The translations under genes were made by a program, and so were the position numbers. A DNA stretch of 12,098 nt from Bordetella parapertussis (GTDB lineage Bacteria > Pseudomonadota > Gammaproteobacteria > Burkholderiales > Burkholderiaceae_C), in the NCBI GenBank assembly GCA_945900685.1, contig CAMDJS010000058.1, positions 1 to 12,098 of the forward strand, given 5' to 3'. The notes under the pieces were generated by a model. The model saw only the letters and a list, made by a program, of their open reading frames with translations, did no database searches and had not been told where the DNA came from. This document shows positions 1 through 7,631 of the stretch, piece by piece. Positions within the stretch are counted from its first letter, which is position 1. Every line of letters starts with the position of its first letter.

Positions 1-168
1 ATGCTTTCCTCTCGAAAACGGGCGCGCCCATCGGTGTCGGTATATAAAACTGTGCGTGTGAATGTGTGCATGCAGCCATCATAAACAAGCCACTCGATAC
101 AATCGCGGCTTCTTCAACAGCCTCTGGATCTACACCATGACCCGCTGCATTCCTACCAAGGCTTTGAC
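1..168. other. Leader region upstream of miaB, possible 3' end of a preceding gene
   Basis: No complete gene is supported here. Plus frame 3 is open from the window edge to a TAA at 45-47 and would encode AFLSKTGAPIGVGI. This could be the last residues of an upstream plus-strand gene, but it is too short to identify. A perfect 10-bp palindrome, GGGCGCGCCC, lies at 20-29. Bases 50-75 are rich in GT/TG steps. A TACAAT hexamer and an 11-codon upstream reading frame are described separately. The region probably holds the miaB promoter and 5' untranslated leader. Confidence 0.3.
98..103 (+). promoter_or_regulatory. Possible -10 element for miaB
   Basis: TACAAT, preceded by CGA, matches five of six bases of the sigma-70 -10 consensus TATAAT. 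It lies about 65 bases before the miaB start. No good -35 hexamer sits 16-18 bases upstream (GCCATC at 75-80 is poor), so this is a tentative single-box call. Transcription would begin near base 110. Confidence 0.25.
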
Positions 169-172
169 ATGA
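137..172 (+). CDS. Possible 11-codon upstream reading frame overlapping the miaB start
   Basis: An ATG at 137 opens a reading frame coding [11 protein letters not shown]. It stops at a TGA (170-172) that overlaps the miaB start codon in an ATGA arrangement. A weak Shine-Dalgarno-like TGGA lies about 8 bases before this ATG. The arrangement would allow translational coupling into miaB, or a leader-peptide role. It could equally be chance, because short frames are common and the ribosome site is weak. No similarity to a known leader peptide is recognised. Confidence 0.15.
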   Translation: MTRCIPTKALT

Positions 173-1503
173 GCCGCAAAGTCTTCATCAAAACCTTCGG
201 CTGCCAAATGAACGAGTACGACTCGGACAAGATGGCAGATGTACTGGGCGCGGCCCAAGGCTACGAACAAACCACCGACATAGACCAAGCCGATCTGGTG
301 GTGTTCAACACCTGTTCAGTGCGTGAAAAAGCCCAGGAGAAAGTGTTCTCCGACTTGGGGCGTGTGCGGCACTTGAAGAAAAAAGGCGTGCAGATTGCGG
401 TCGGCGGTTGTGTGGCCAGCCAGGAGGGCGCGGCCATCATCGCGCGCGCGCCGTTTGTGGATGTGGTGTTCGGCCCGCAAACCTTGCACCGCTTGCCCGA
501 GTTGTTGAACCAACGCAAAGCATTGAACAAGCCGCAGGTTGACATCAGTTTTCCCGAGATTGAAAAGTTTGACCATTTGCCGCCTGCGCGTGTTGATGGT
601 GCGTCTGCGTTTGTGTCCATCATGGAAGGCTGCTCCAAATATTGCAGCTATTGCGTGGTGCCCTATACGCGCGGCGAAGAAATCAACCGCCCGCTCGACG
701 ATGTGTTGACCGAGGTCGCCGGTTTGTGCGCACAGGGCGTGAAAGAAATCACGCTGCTCGGCCAAAACGTGAATGCCTACAGAGGCAGCATGGGCGGCAC
801 GTCAGAGATCGCAGACTTTGCACTGTTGATTGAATACATCGCCGAGATTCCCGGCGTCGAGCGTATCCGCTACACCACCAGCCATCCGAACGAGTTCACG
901 CAGCGCTTGGTCGATGTGTATGCCAAGGTGCCGCAACTCGTCAGCCATTTGCATTTGCCGGTGCAACACGGCAGCGACCGCATATTGATGGCGATGAAGC
1001 GCGGTTACACCGCCATGGAATACAAAAGCACAATCAGAAAACTGCGTGCCGTGCGTCCTGACATTTCCATGAGTTCAGATTTCATTGTCGGTTTCCCCGG
1101 CGAGACCGAGGAAGACTTTGACAAGCTGATGAAGTTGATCACTGACATCGGCTTTGACGCTTCCTTCAGTTTCATCTTCAGTCCGCGCCCGGGCACACCG
1201 GCGGCCAATTTGGCCGACGACACACCGCATGAAGTCAAGCTCAAACGCTTGCAGCATTTGCAGGCGACCGTGGAAGACAACGTCAGACGCATCAGCGAAA
1301 GCCGCATGGGAACGGTGCAACGTATTTTGGTGGAAGGGCCGTCGCGCAAAAGCGCAGCCGAATTGATGGGTCGCACCGAGTGCAACCGCATCGTCAATTT
1401 TGATGGCGGGCCGCAGTCAGCCCGCTTGGTCGGTCAGATGATTGATGTGCGCATCACCCAAGCCTTGCCGCATTCATTGCGCGGTGAGTTGGTGTTGTCG
1501 TAA
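169..1503 (+). CDS. miaB: tRNA-2-methylthio-N6-dimethylallyladenosine synthase MiaB
   Basis: MiaB is a radical-SAM methylthiotransferase that adds a 2-methylthio group to i6A37 of tRNAs reading UNN codons, acting in the cytoplasm. The 444-residue length is normal for the family. The N-terminal UPF0004 domain carries the three cysteines of the auxiliary [4Fe-4S] cluster (C12, C49, C81). The radical-SAM motif CxxxCxxC is C155, C159, C162 within [17 protein letters not shown]-binding domain occupies about residues 375-444. AAGG seven bases upstream supports the ATG at 169, and the frame ends in tandem TAA-TAG stops. The stretch [17 protein letters not shown] resembles Burkholderiales MiaB. The gene has no functional link to the flagellar genes and is convergent with fliN. 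Nothing appears missing or broken. Confidence 0.97.
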   Translation: MSRKVFIKTFGCQMNEYDSDKMADVLGAAQGYEQTTDIDQADLVVFNTCSVREKAQEKVFSDLGRVRHLKKKGVQIAVGGCVASQEGAAIIARAPFVDVVFGPQTLHRLPELLNQRKALNKPQVDISFPEIEKFDHLPPARVDGASAFVSIMEGCSKYCSYCVVPYTRGEEINRPLDDVLTEVAGLCAQGVKEITLLGQNVNAYRGSMGGTSEIADFALLIEYIAEIPGVERIRYTTSHPNEFTQRLVDVYAKVPQLVSHLHLPVQHGSDRILMAMKRGYTAMEYKSTIRKLRAVRPDISMSSDFIVGFPGETEEDFDKLMKLITDIGFDASFSFIFSPRPGTPAANLADDTPHEVKLKRLQHLQATVEDNVRRISESRMGTVQRILVEGPSRKSAAELMGRTECNRIVNFDGGPQSARLVGQMIDVRITQALPHSLRGELVLS

Positions 1504-1567
1504 TAGATACCAAGCCGCAGCGCCAACAACTTGTCTGCAAAAGACGGGTGTGTTTTAGTGCCAGCGC

Positions 1568-1918
1568 TTACAGTGATTTCAAACGGTCAGTAGACGGCAC
1601 CACGCGGGTTAAGCGAATGCCGTAGCGGTCATTGACCAGCACCACCTCGCCTTGTGCCACCACGGTATCGTTGACCAATAAGTCCAAAGGTTCACCGGCA
1701 ATGCGGTCGAGTTCGACCACGCTGCCTTGGGTCAAACGCATCAAGTCTTTGATCTTGATGCTGGTGCGACCGACTTCGATGGACAAGTTGACAGAAATGT
1801 TTTGCAACACTTCCGGATTGATATTGCCAGGCTGTGACACATGGAATTCTTCCGCTGTCGGCGGTATCTCGCTGGCTTCGGGTTCCTGGTCCTGCGGTTC
1901 TGTGGTGGTGTCGTTCAT
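1568..1918 (-). CDS. fliN: Flagellar motor switch protein FliN
   Basis: FliN forms the lower part of the cytoplasmic C-ring. With FliM it takes part in switching rotation direction and in docking the export ATPase complex. The 116-residue protein has an acidic, proline- and threonine-rich N-terminal tail (about residues 1-35) and then one SpoA (surface presentation of antigens) domain at about 36-107. The core includes DLLVNDTVVAQGEVVLVNDR and YGIRLT, close to the family pattern. An AGGA seven bases before the ATG is the ribosome site. It starts 17 bases after the fliM stop and is the last gene of the fliK-fliL-fliM-fliN operon. Usual downstream partners such as fliO, fliP, fliQ and fliR do not follow. 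The next gene is miaB, which runs toward it. Confidence 0.96.
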   Translation of the reverse strand: MNDTTTEPQDQEPEASEIPPTAEEFHVSQPGNINPEVLQNISVNLSIEVGRTSIKIKDLMRLTQGSVVELDRIAGEPLDLLVNDTVVAQGEVVLVNDRYGIRLTRVVPSTDRLKSL

Positions 1919-1935
1919 AGGAGTTTCCTGCCTTC

Positions 1936-2934
1936 TTAATTCTGTCCGGGGACAAGCTGTTTTTCAATCCGCACAGCCACATTCGAGCCGCGGGTACCGA
2001 TATTGACCCCGAAGGAGGGGACGTCATTGGCCAGAAATTGCGCCAACTCAGGTTTCTTGAAGAAAAGCATGTCGCCTTCCTTCATGGTTTGCAAATGGTG
2101 CAAGGTGGTTTTGATTTGACCCATCATCACCTTGATGTCAATCAGTGAGTCACCCACAGCCACAGCCAAGTCTTCGCGCCATATCTTGTCGGATTCTTCG
2201 TTGCCGTCACCCGAGGCCACGCGGTTGCGCAACAGGTCGCGCATCGGTTTGAGCGTGGCATACGGGTACACCAGATCGATGAAGCCGCGTCCGCCAGAGG
2301 CTGAAGCTTCGGCTTCAAAACGGCTGAGCACCACCAAATCGTTTTCATCCGCAATTTGGGCGAATTGCGGATTGATCTCCGAGCTGACTTGCTCGCAATC
2401 AATCTCAAGCACCGGCCCCCAAGCTTCCTTGAGCGAGCGGAAAAACACTTCCAAAATGATGTGAATGATGCGGGTTTCTGTTGCGGTGAATAACCGGCCG
2501 GGCGGCAGGTCAGACACACCCTTGCCGAAACCGCCGAAGAAACTGTCTAGCGAGCTGAACACCACATTCGGGTCGATGATGATGACCGAGTTGCCGCGCA
2601 TCGGATTGATGCGGATGGTGTTGACAGACAACGGTGGCTTGAGCATGCCCAGGTAATCCCCGAATTTCATGATTTGCACACGCGTGGGATTCACACGCGG
2701 CGTGGTGCGCAACACTTCAAGCAAACCCAACCGGAACATACGGATGAATCGCTCATTGATCATGTCGATCGATGAAACATTCACGCCCAGGCTGCTGTTT
2801 TCGCTGGCCAGGTCGTGCTTGCGCACCCGCACCCCGGTATTGAAACCGGTGTCCGCTTCAAGAGAACCGTCTTTCAACCCTTCAGAGAGGGCGGACAGTT
2901 CTTCCGGACTGAGTAAGTTTTGACGAGTTGCCAT
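1936..2934 (-). CDS. fliM: Flagellar motor switch protein FliM
   Basis: FliM is the C-ring component that binds phosphorylated CheY and changes the direction of flagellar rotation. The 332-residue length is normal. Residues 7-20 (LLSPEELSALSEGL) fit the N-terminal CheY-P-binding peptide, a variant of the usual LSQDEIDALL. The middle CheC-like domain contains the FliG-contact motif SFFGGFGKG at about residues 131-139. A C-terminal SpoA domain lies at about 250-325 and ends near IGTRGSNVAVRIEKQ. The start lies only 6 bases after the fliL stop, with AAAGG just upstream, so translation is probably coupled to fliL. A working CheY-binding peptide implies a chemotaxis system elsewhere in the genome, since no che genes occur here. 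Confidence 0.97.
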   Translation of the reverse strand: MATRQNLLSPEELSALSEGLKDGSLEADTGFNTGVRVRKHDLASENSSLGVNVSSIDMINERFIRMFRLGLLEVLRTTPRVNPTRVQIMKFGDYLGMLKPPLSVNTIRINPMRGNSVIIIDPNVVFSSLDSFFGGFGKGVSDLPPGRLFTATETRIIHIILEVFFRSLKEAWGPVLEIDCEQVSSEINPQFAQIADENDLVVLSRFEAEASASGGRGFIDLVYPYATLKPMRDLLRNRVASGDGNEESDKIWREDLAVAVGDSLIDIKVMMGQIKTTLHHLQTMKEGDMLFFKKPELAQFLANDVPSFGVNIGTRGSNVAVRIEKQLVPGQN

Positions 2935-2940
2935 GTGCCT

Positions 2941-3528
2941 TTACTGCATGACAAAGGAGGTGAACATGACTTCTTCTACGCCGCCGAAATCTTCGTATTC
3001 TTCGAGCAGAGAATTCATGATGTCCTTGAGTTTGACCGCGAGTTCTTTGCGGAATTCAGGCTTGCTGGCTTCAGCTTCTGTGGTTTGACGCATCAAATCC
3101 AGCATGGCTGAGCGCAAGGCAAATTCATGCTTTTTGATGTTGTCAAACACGCGCGAGTCGTAATGCGTCATGATCGCGATTTGCACCACCATGACTTTTT
3201 TCGAGCCGGTGATGTTGGTCATCAACTCTTTTTCCACTTGAAAGTAGTTCTTTTCAAAGCGGGTGGCTTCGGGCGCTTCCTTCTTTAACTTGGCAGGCGC
3301 TTCATCCTTGGCTTTGGTGGCTGCGGCCTCGAGTTCCTCCAGCTTGTCCATGGCGGCCAATTCGGCTTTTTTCTCGTAATAGCCGGACATGTAAAGGGTT
3401 CCGAAGGCCACGCCGACCAACAGGACGATGGCACCAACGGCAATTCCTGCTATCAAGAGTATGGGTTTTTTCTTCTTCGGCTCTTCCGAGCCGGCTTCGG
3501 GTGCTGTTTCTGGTGCTGCGGTTGCCAT
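2941..3528 (-). CDS. fliL: Flagellar basal body-associated protein FliL
   Basis: FliL is a single-pass inner-membrane protein that surrounds or supports the stator units. The 195-residue protein has a short cytoplasmic tail with a KKKK cluster (about 18-21), a transmembrane helix at about 22-46 and a charged, alanine-, lysine- and glutamate-rich linker at about 52-90. A periplasmic FliL domain (about 92-195) ends in the typical EEVMFTSFVMQ-like C-terminus. The linker makes it slightly longer than many FliL proteins. AGGAG six bases before the ATG is a strong ribosome site. It follows fliK by 25 bases and precedes fliM by 6. Placement before fliM and fliN is the classic order. Confidence 0.95.
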   Translation of the reverse strand: MATAAPETAPEAGSEEPKKKKPILLIAGIAVGAIVLLVGVAFGTLYMSGYYEKKAELAAMDKLEELEAAATKAKDEAPAKLKKEAPEATRFEKNYFQVEKELMTNITGSKKVMVVQIAIMTHYDSRVFDNIKKHEFALRSAMLDLMRQTTEAEASKPEFRKELAVKLKDIMNSLLEEYEDFGGVEEVMFTSFVMQ

Positions 3529-3553
3529 GGAAATCTCCTAATTAATTCAATGT

Positions 3554-5281
3554 TCAGGCGTAACTGTCAAATTGTGAACTGTTGTTGCGCCGAGGTAGAG
3601 AATCCTCAGCAATTTTCAGGCCAGAATCATCTGACAGTTTCTCACGATTATCGTTACCTTGGGTGAATTTGCCAGATCTCGCAGATTGGCCTTGCGACCC
3701 TTGGCCTTGTGCTTGGCCTTGGGCCACAAACACGGACGCATTGTTCATGCCTAAATCGGCCAGCGCATCTTTCAGACGTTGGCTGCCATTTTGAAGCAAG
3801 TCTTTTGTGAGATTGGTGTCTGATTGGAAGTGAGCACTTAGTTTTCCATCTTTCATTTCCAGTTGCACATCGACCAAGCCCAAGCTGGCGGGTTTCAGCG
3901 CAAACTTCATCTTCCACTCGCCGGCATTGAGTTTTTCATGCATGCGCGCGGCCAATTCCGTGGTCAGTTTCTCGCTCAGCTTCTCATAGGTTTGGGCCAT
4001 GTCCGGGTTGTTGGCAAAAGCCTGTGCCGCAGGTGTCGCGGCATGGTGAGGCGTGCGGTTAGCTAAACCCGGCAGGGTAGGCGAGGGTGCGTCTTGCAAC
4101 AGCGAGGACGAGGAATCCAAAGTGCCCAAGGCATCAAATTCATTTTGAAGCGATTCAATATCTTCAGAACGCAGTTGGGCATCCATCATGGACAAAACTG
4201 CCAGCGTGCTCGCAGGTTGCGGTGTGGCGGTTGTTAACTGTGTTTGCGCCGCACCGATTTGAATTTGCAGGTTTTCCATTTTGCCAAGCAACGCTTGCTG
4301 ACCCTCATCTGGAGACAGTTGCTGTGTGTTCAATTCTTGAAAATCAGCCGTCGTCACGGGTGTGTTGGGGCCGCCCGTCAGCAACTCGGTGTTCATCGCG
4401 TTCGCTACAGCAGCCGACGCAGCGGTGTCGCCGATGGCTGTGCTCAGCTGGTTGGTCGAGAAAAAACTCGGCAGGCTGTTCATGCCCAGCATTTGCTGCG
4501 TGCTTATGTTGGTGTTGGCGAGTTTGGCATTGGCTGCATTGGCTGCAGATTCACCGAAAAGAGTTTTGACCTGGTTGGGATCGAGTCCCATGGCAAGTGC
4601 GAAGTCAGCCACACTTTGTTCGCTGGCCGTGGTTTGCGTGGTGGTGATGATTTGTAATTTATCGCTGACAGCAATCGTGGTCAATGTCGCCGTTTGGTCA
4701 GCCAGCAACTCGATCTGACTTGACTGCTCGCTGCTGGAAGCAGCAGCTTGGGCTTGCCTTGATCCATCTGCTTCGTCAGCTGGGATCTGATTCGACAAGT
4801 CATTGGGTGTTTGCGAATCTTCAGTGAGTGCTTGGTCGCCAGCTTTTTGTTCGGCATCCATTCGTTCTGAAGCTGTTTCAGATGCTGGCGCAGACTCATT
4901 TTGTGTTTGTGTGGTTTTGGTGTCTTTACCCTCAGCATCTGCTTTGTGCGCTTCCTGAGGTTTCACGGGTGCTTTTTTACGGCCTGTCGATGCAGGTTCG
5001 TTGCTTGGCTCTTTGTCCGTGTCATGGGGTGTTTTCACCCTATCAGCCCGGCTATCAGCAGGTGTGCCGTTTTGGAGCGGCAAGCCTTTGACATGCGCGG
5101 CAAGATCTGGCCGTTGCACATTTCTCAGTGCCTGAACCTGGTTGTGCAGGAAGCTGGCAAAGTCAGCCCCCCTCAAGGTCTCAGATTTCAGGCGAGCAGC
5201 GTCTGTGTTCGCGGCAGATGGCTCGGCAAGCTTGCTGCTTGGGCTGTTGGCTGGTAAGTTGTTTAAAGCAGATAAGTTCAT
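3554..5281 (-). CDS. fliK: Flagellar hook-length control protein FliK
   Basis: FliK is secreted during hook assembly, measures hook length and makes FlhB switch export specificity to filament proteins. This one has 575 residues, at the long end for the family. Residues 1-430 are low-complexity and rich in Ser, Thr, Gln, Ala, Asp and Glu, as expected for the flexible ruler part. The conserved Flg_hook domain is at about 435-520, with EWKMKFALKPASLGLVDVQL and the following DGKLSAHFQSD. A Gln-Gly repeat (QGQAQGQGSQGQ) covers about 521-532, followed by a polar tail. The start has only a weak GGA nearby. A start a little further inside the gene cannot be excluded, but the next ATG is far downstream. 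It heads the fliKLMN operon behind a sigma-54-like site. Confidence 0.93.
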   Translation of the reverse strand: MNLSALNNLPANSPSSKLAEPSAANTDAARLKSETLRGADFASFLHNQVQALRNVQRPDLAAHVKGLPLQNGTPADSRADRVKTPHDTDKEPSNEPASTGRKKAPVKPQEAHKADAEGKDTKTTQTQNESAPASETASERMDAEQKAGDQALTEDSQTPNDLSNQIPADEADGSRQAQAAASSSEQSSQIELLADQTATLTTIAVSDKLQIITTTQTTASEQSVADFALAMGLDPNQVKTLFGESAANAANAKLANTNISTQQMLGMNSLPSFFSTNQLSTAIGDTAASAAVANAMNTELLTGGPNTPVTTADFQELNTQQLSPDEGQQALLGKMENLQIQIGAAQTQLTTATPQPASTLAVLSMMDAQLRSEDIESLQNEFDALGTLDSSSSLLQDAPSPTLPGLANRTPHHAATPAAQAFANNPDMAQTYEKLSEKLTTELAARMHEKLNAGEWKMKFALKPASLGLVDVQLEMKDGKLSAHFQSDTNLTKDLLQNGSQRLKDALADLGMNNASVFVAQGQAQGQGSQGQSARSGKFTQGNDNREKLSDDSGLKIAEDSLPRRNNSSQFDSYA

Positions 5282-5318
5282 ATCCGGTCAGTGTTTCCCA
5301 AAAAGATGTCAGTCATAA

Positions 5319-5334
5319 AGCAAGAATCGTGACT
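5319..5334 (-). promoter_or_regulatory. Possible sigma-54 promoter for fliK-fliL-fliM-fliN
   Basis: Read on the minus strand, AGTCACGATTCTTGCT compares with the consensus TGGCACGNNNNTTGCW. The CACG and TTGCT parts and the spacing are right, but the highly conserved GG of the -24 box reads GT. Transcription would start near 5308, about 27 bases before the fliK start codon. The position is ideal and the sequence imperfect. Confidence 0.38.
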
Positions 5335-5405
5335 GGTCAGGGTTTGCCGTTTCTGTCCGTCCCTTGATCCAACTGGCAGGGAATGGCTGGGTACACGCAA
5401 AGCAG

Positions 5406-5423
5406 TTGGCACATCCATTGCTT
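5406..5423 (+). promoter_or_regulatory. Sigma-54 promoter for flhA and downstream genes
   Basis: TTGGCACATCCATTGCTT contains TGGCAC and TTGCT with the -24 GG (5408-5409) and -12 GC (5420-5421) exactly 10 bases apart. This is a near-perfect RpoN promoter. Transcription would start near 5433, giving a leader of about 64 bases before flhA. The promoter implies an RpoN-dependent activator of the FleQ/FlrC kind encoded elsewhere. It probably drives flhA, flhF, flhG, fliA and the following unknown gene, since those lie close together with no other clear promoter. Confidence 0.75.
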
Positions 5424-5496
5424 CATGAAACTGTCTGCGCTGAAAAGCGTCCCGAAATTGAATTCTTAACGTTTCAAAAACACGAGAAAAGTCACA

Positions 5497-7599
5497 ATGA
5501 GCACCTTGAGCCTGTCAACGATTCGACAGAATTTGGCAAAGTTTGATTTCACCGGTCTGGGTATTCCCGTCCTGGTGTTGTTGATCATGGCCATGCTGGT
5601 GCTGCCTTTGCCTGCACTTTTATTGGACTTTTTGTTTACTTTCAACATCATCATCAGCTTGGTGATCATCATGATCGCCATCAGCACCCGCAAACCGCTG
5701 GAATTCTCATCATTCCCTACAGTCTTGTTGTTTGCCACCATGTTGCGCTTGGCGTTGAACGTGGCGTCCACCCGAATTATTTTGGTGGAAGGCCACACTG
5801 GCCATGAAGCCGCCGGTAAAGTGGTGGCAGCTTTTGGCGAATTTGTGATTGCTGGAAATTATGTGGTGGGCTTCATCATCTTTGCGATTTTGATGATCAT
5901 TAACTTTATTGTGGTGACCAAAGGTGCTGGACGCGTATCAGAAGTGAACGCGCGTTTCACCTTGGACGCCATGCCTGGCAAACAAATGTCTATCGACGCC
6001 GACTTGAACGCCGGTGTGATTGACCAGGCCACGGCTAAAAAACGCCGCGAAGAGCTGGCGCAAGAGTCAGACTTCTTCGGTGCCATGGACGGTGCCTCCA
6101 AATTTGTCAGTGGTGACGCCATCGCTGGTTTGCTGATTCTGCTGATCAACTTGATCGGTGGTTTAGCGATTGGCGTGATCCAGCATGATCTGCCCGTGGC
6201 TGAAGCGGGCAAGATTTACACGCTGCTGACCATCGGTGACGGTCTGGTCGCGCAAATTCCTTCTTTGCTGCTGTCGCTGGCCACCGCCATCATCGTGACC
6301 CGCGTCACCACCTCTGAATCCATTTCCGAGCAGGCTGGCACACAGCTCGCCAACCCTTCGGCCCTCTTTATCTCCGCCATCATTCTGACCATGCTGGGTT
6401 TGGTGCCCGGCATGCCGCATTTGATGTTCATTACTTTGGCTGCCGCCACCGCAGGTCTGGGTTTGCTGGTGGTGAAAAACGAAGTGGAAGAAGAAGCCAC
6501 GCAAGAAGCGGTGGCGCAAGCCGCTGCGACCACCGAAGCCACCAAAGATTTGGACTGGGACGATGTGGACCAGGTTGATTTGATTGGTCTGGAAATTGGC
6601 TACGGGTTGATTCCCTTGGTCAACCCTGAAACCGGCGGTGAATTGATGAGCCGTGTCAAAGGCGTGCGTAAAAAACTGTCGGCCGAACTCGGCTTTCTGG
6701 TGCAGCCTGTGCGTATCCGCGATGACTTGAACATCGACCCTGACAGCTACAACATCGTCTTAAAGGGCGTGGTCCGTGGCAAAGGCGAGATCAAAGTCGG
6801 TCGTGAACTGGCGATCAACCCTGGTCAGGTGTATGGCGAATTGCAAGGCATTCCAACGCGTGAACCTGCCTTCGGCTTGGAAGCCGTCTGGATTGAACCT
6901 TCGCAACGCGATGTGGCCCGCACACTCGGTTACACCGTGGTTGACGCCAGCACCGCGATTGCGACCCATTTGAACAAAGTGCTGCGTGAAAACTCGGCAG
7001 ATTTGTTGAGCCACGACGAAGTCCAGCAGTTGCTCGACAAGTTGTCAGCCAAGTCCCCCAAACTCGTGGAAGAACTGGTGCCGGGCAAACTCAGCCTGGG
7101 TGTGGTTACCCGCGTGTTACAACAGTTGCTCGGCGAGGGCGTGTCTATTCGCGACATGCGCTCTATTGTCGAAACACTGACCGAAGCCGCTGCACGCAGT
7201 GCAGACCCCGAACAACTCGCCGCCTCTGTGCGCCCCAAACTTGGTCGCATGATCATGCAGGCGCTGGTAGATGAATCTAACAATTTGTCTGTCATGACTT
7301 TGGAGCCCAGCTTGGAGCAACTGTTGCATAACGTGTTGCAACAAAGCCAGCCGGGTCAACCGGTGGTGCTCGAGCCCAATTTGGCAGAAAACCTGTTCAA
7401 TTCGTTGCGCCAAAGTGCGCACGATATGGAAGAAGAAGGACATGCAGCCGTGCTGGTGGTTTCTCCGCTGATTCGTGGCTGGCTGTCCAAAGCTGTGCGC
7501 TTTCGCGTCAGTGATTTGACCGTGCTGTCCTACAGCGAAATCCCGGATGACCAGGCTGTCAAAGTGATTCACACCGTGAATGCGCTGAACAGAAATTGA
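5497..7599 (+). CDS. flhA: Flagellar type III export gate protein FlhA
   Basis: FlhA is the large export-gate subunit. Its membrane part uses the proton motive force, and its cytoplasmic nonameric ring docks chaperone-substrate complexes. The 700-residue length is normal. Hydrophobic helices span about residues 19-140 and 205-327. The FHIPEP signature, with ARFTLDAMPGKQMSIDADLN, is at about 152-171 in the cytoplasmic loop. The soluble domain runs from about 350 to the end, starting near DLIGLEIGYGLIPLVN. One difference is SKFVSGDAIAG where many homologues read KFVRGDAIAG. GAGAAAA upstream of the ATG serves as ribosome site. It is the first gene downstream of the sigma-54 promoter. flhB, often found before flhA, is absent; fliK lies there on the opposite strand. 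Confidence 0.98.
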   Translation: MSTLSLSTIRQNLAKFDFTGLGIPVLVLLIMAMLVLPLPALLLDFLFTFNIIISLVIIMIAISTRKPLEFSSFPTVLLFATMLRLALNVASTRIILVEGHTGHEAAGKVVAAFGEFVIAGNYVVGFIIFAILMIINFIVVTKGAGRVSEVNARFTLDAMPGKQMSIDADLNAGVIDQATAKKRREELAQESDFFGAMDGASKFVSGDAIAGLLILLINLIGGLAIGVIQHDLPVAEAGKIYTLLTIGDGLVAQIPSLLLSLATAIIVTRVTTSESISEQAGTQLANPSALFISAIILTMLGLVPGMPHLMFITLAAATAGLGLLVVKNEVEEEATQEAVAQAAATTEATKDLDWDDVDQVDLIGLEIGYGLIPLVNPETGGELMSRVKGVRKKLSAELGFLVQPVRIRDDLNIDPDSYNIVLKGVVRGKGEIKVGRELAINPGQVYGELQGIPTREPAFGLEAVWIEPSQRDVARTLGYTVVDASTAIATHLNKVLRENSADLLSHDEVQQLLDKLSAKSPKLVEELVPGKLSLGVVTRVLQQLLGEGVSIRDMRSIVETLTEAAARSADPEQLAASVRPKLGRMIMQALVDESNNLSVMTLEPSLEQLLHNVLQQSQPGQPVVLEPNLAENLFNSLRQSAHDMEEEGHAAVLVVSPLIRGWLSKAVRFRVSDLTVLSYSEIPDDQAVKVIHTVNALNRN

Positions 7600-7631
7600 T
7601 ACCTATAAAACACTGACTCGAGAGAAACAAC

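Larger units (their letters stand above)
5282..5496. promoter_or_regulatory. Divergent fliK-flhA control region
   Basis: These 215 bases separate two divergent flagellar operons and contain no gene. They hold a strong sigma-54 match facing flhA, a weaker one facing fliK (both listed separately), and repeats. GGTCAGTGTTTCCC (5286-5299) and GGTCAGGGTTTGCC (5335-5348) match at 12 of 14 bases, 49 bases apart. CAGTCA (5310-5315) and TGACTG (5330-5335) form an inverted repeat across the weaker promoter. Such repeats could bind a sigma-54 activator of the FleQ/FlrC type or another regulator. That is inference from position only. Confidence 0.6.

Noticed and set aside
20..29. Perfect palindrome GGGCGCGCCC, considered as an operator or terminator stem.
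   Set aside because: It has no loop and no adjacent promoter or T-run, and probably lies within the end of an upstream coding region.
1504..1567. Possible bidirectional terminator between the convergent genes miaB and fliN.
   Set aside because: Only very short stems are visible (GTCT/AGAC with a 5-base loop, and AGCGC/GCGCT about 45 bases apart). None has a GC-rich stem with a T-run, so no terminator is called.
2954..3085. Plus-strand AAAGGAGGTGAAC followed by ATG at 2966, a textbook ribosome site opening a short frame of about 40 codons antisense to the end of fliL.
   Set aside because: The frame lies wholly inside the conserved 3' part of fliL. The product is serine-rich and unlike any known protein, and the motif is explained by the fliL codons for the conserved C-terminus.
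4087..5257. Several long open frames on the plus strand opposite fliK.
   Set aside because: fliK has a conserved C-terminal domain and the right operon position. The opposite frames encode Trp-, Cys- and Arg-rich sequences with no recognisable domain and arise from the low-complexity fliK codons.
6163..7572. Long minus-strand open frames inside flhA.
   Set aside because: flhA is conserved throughout this span. The antisense products have no recognisable motifs and no ribosome sites or operon context.
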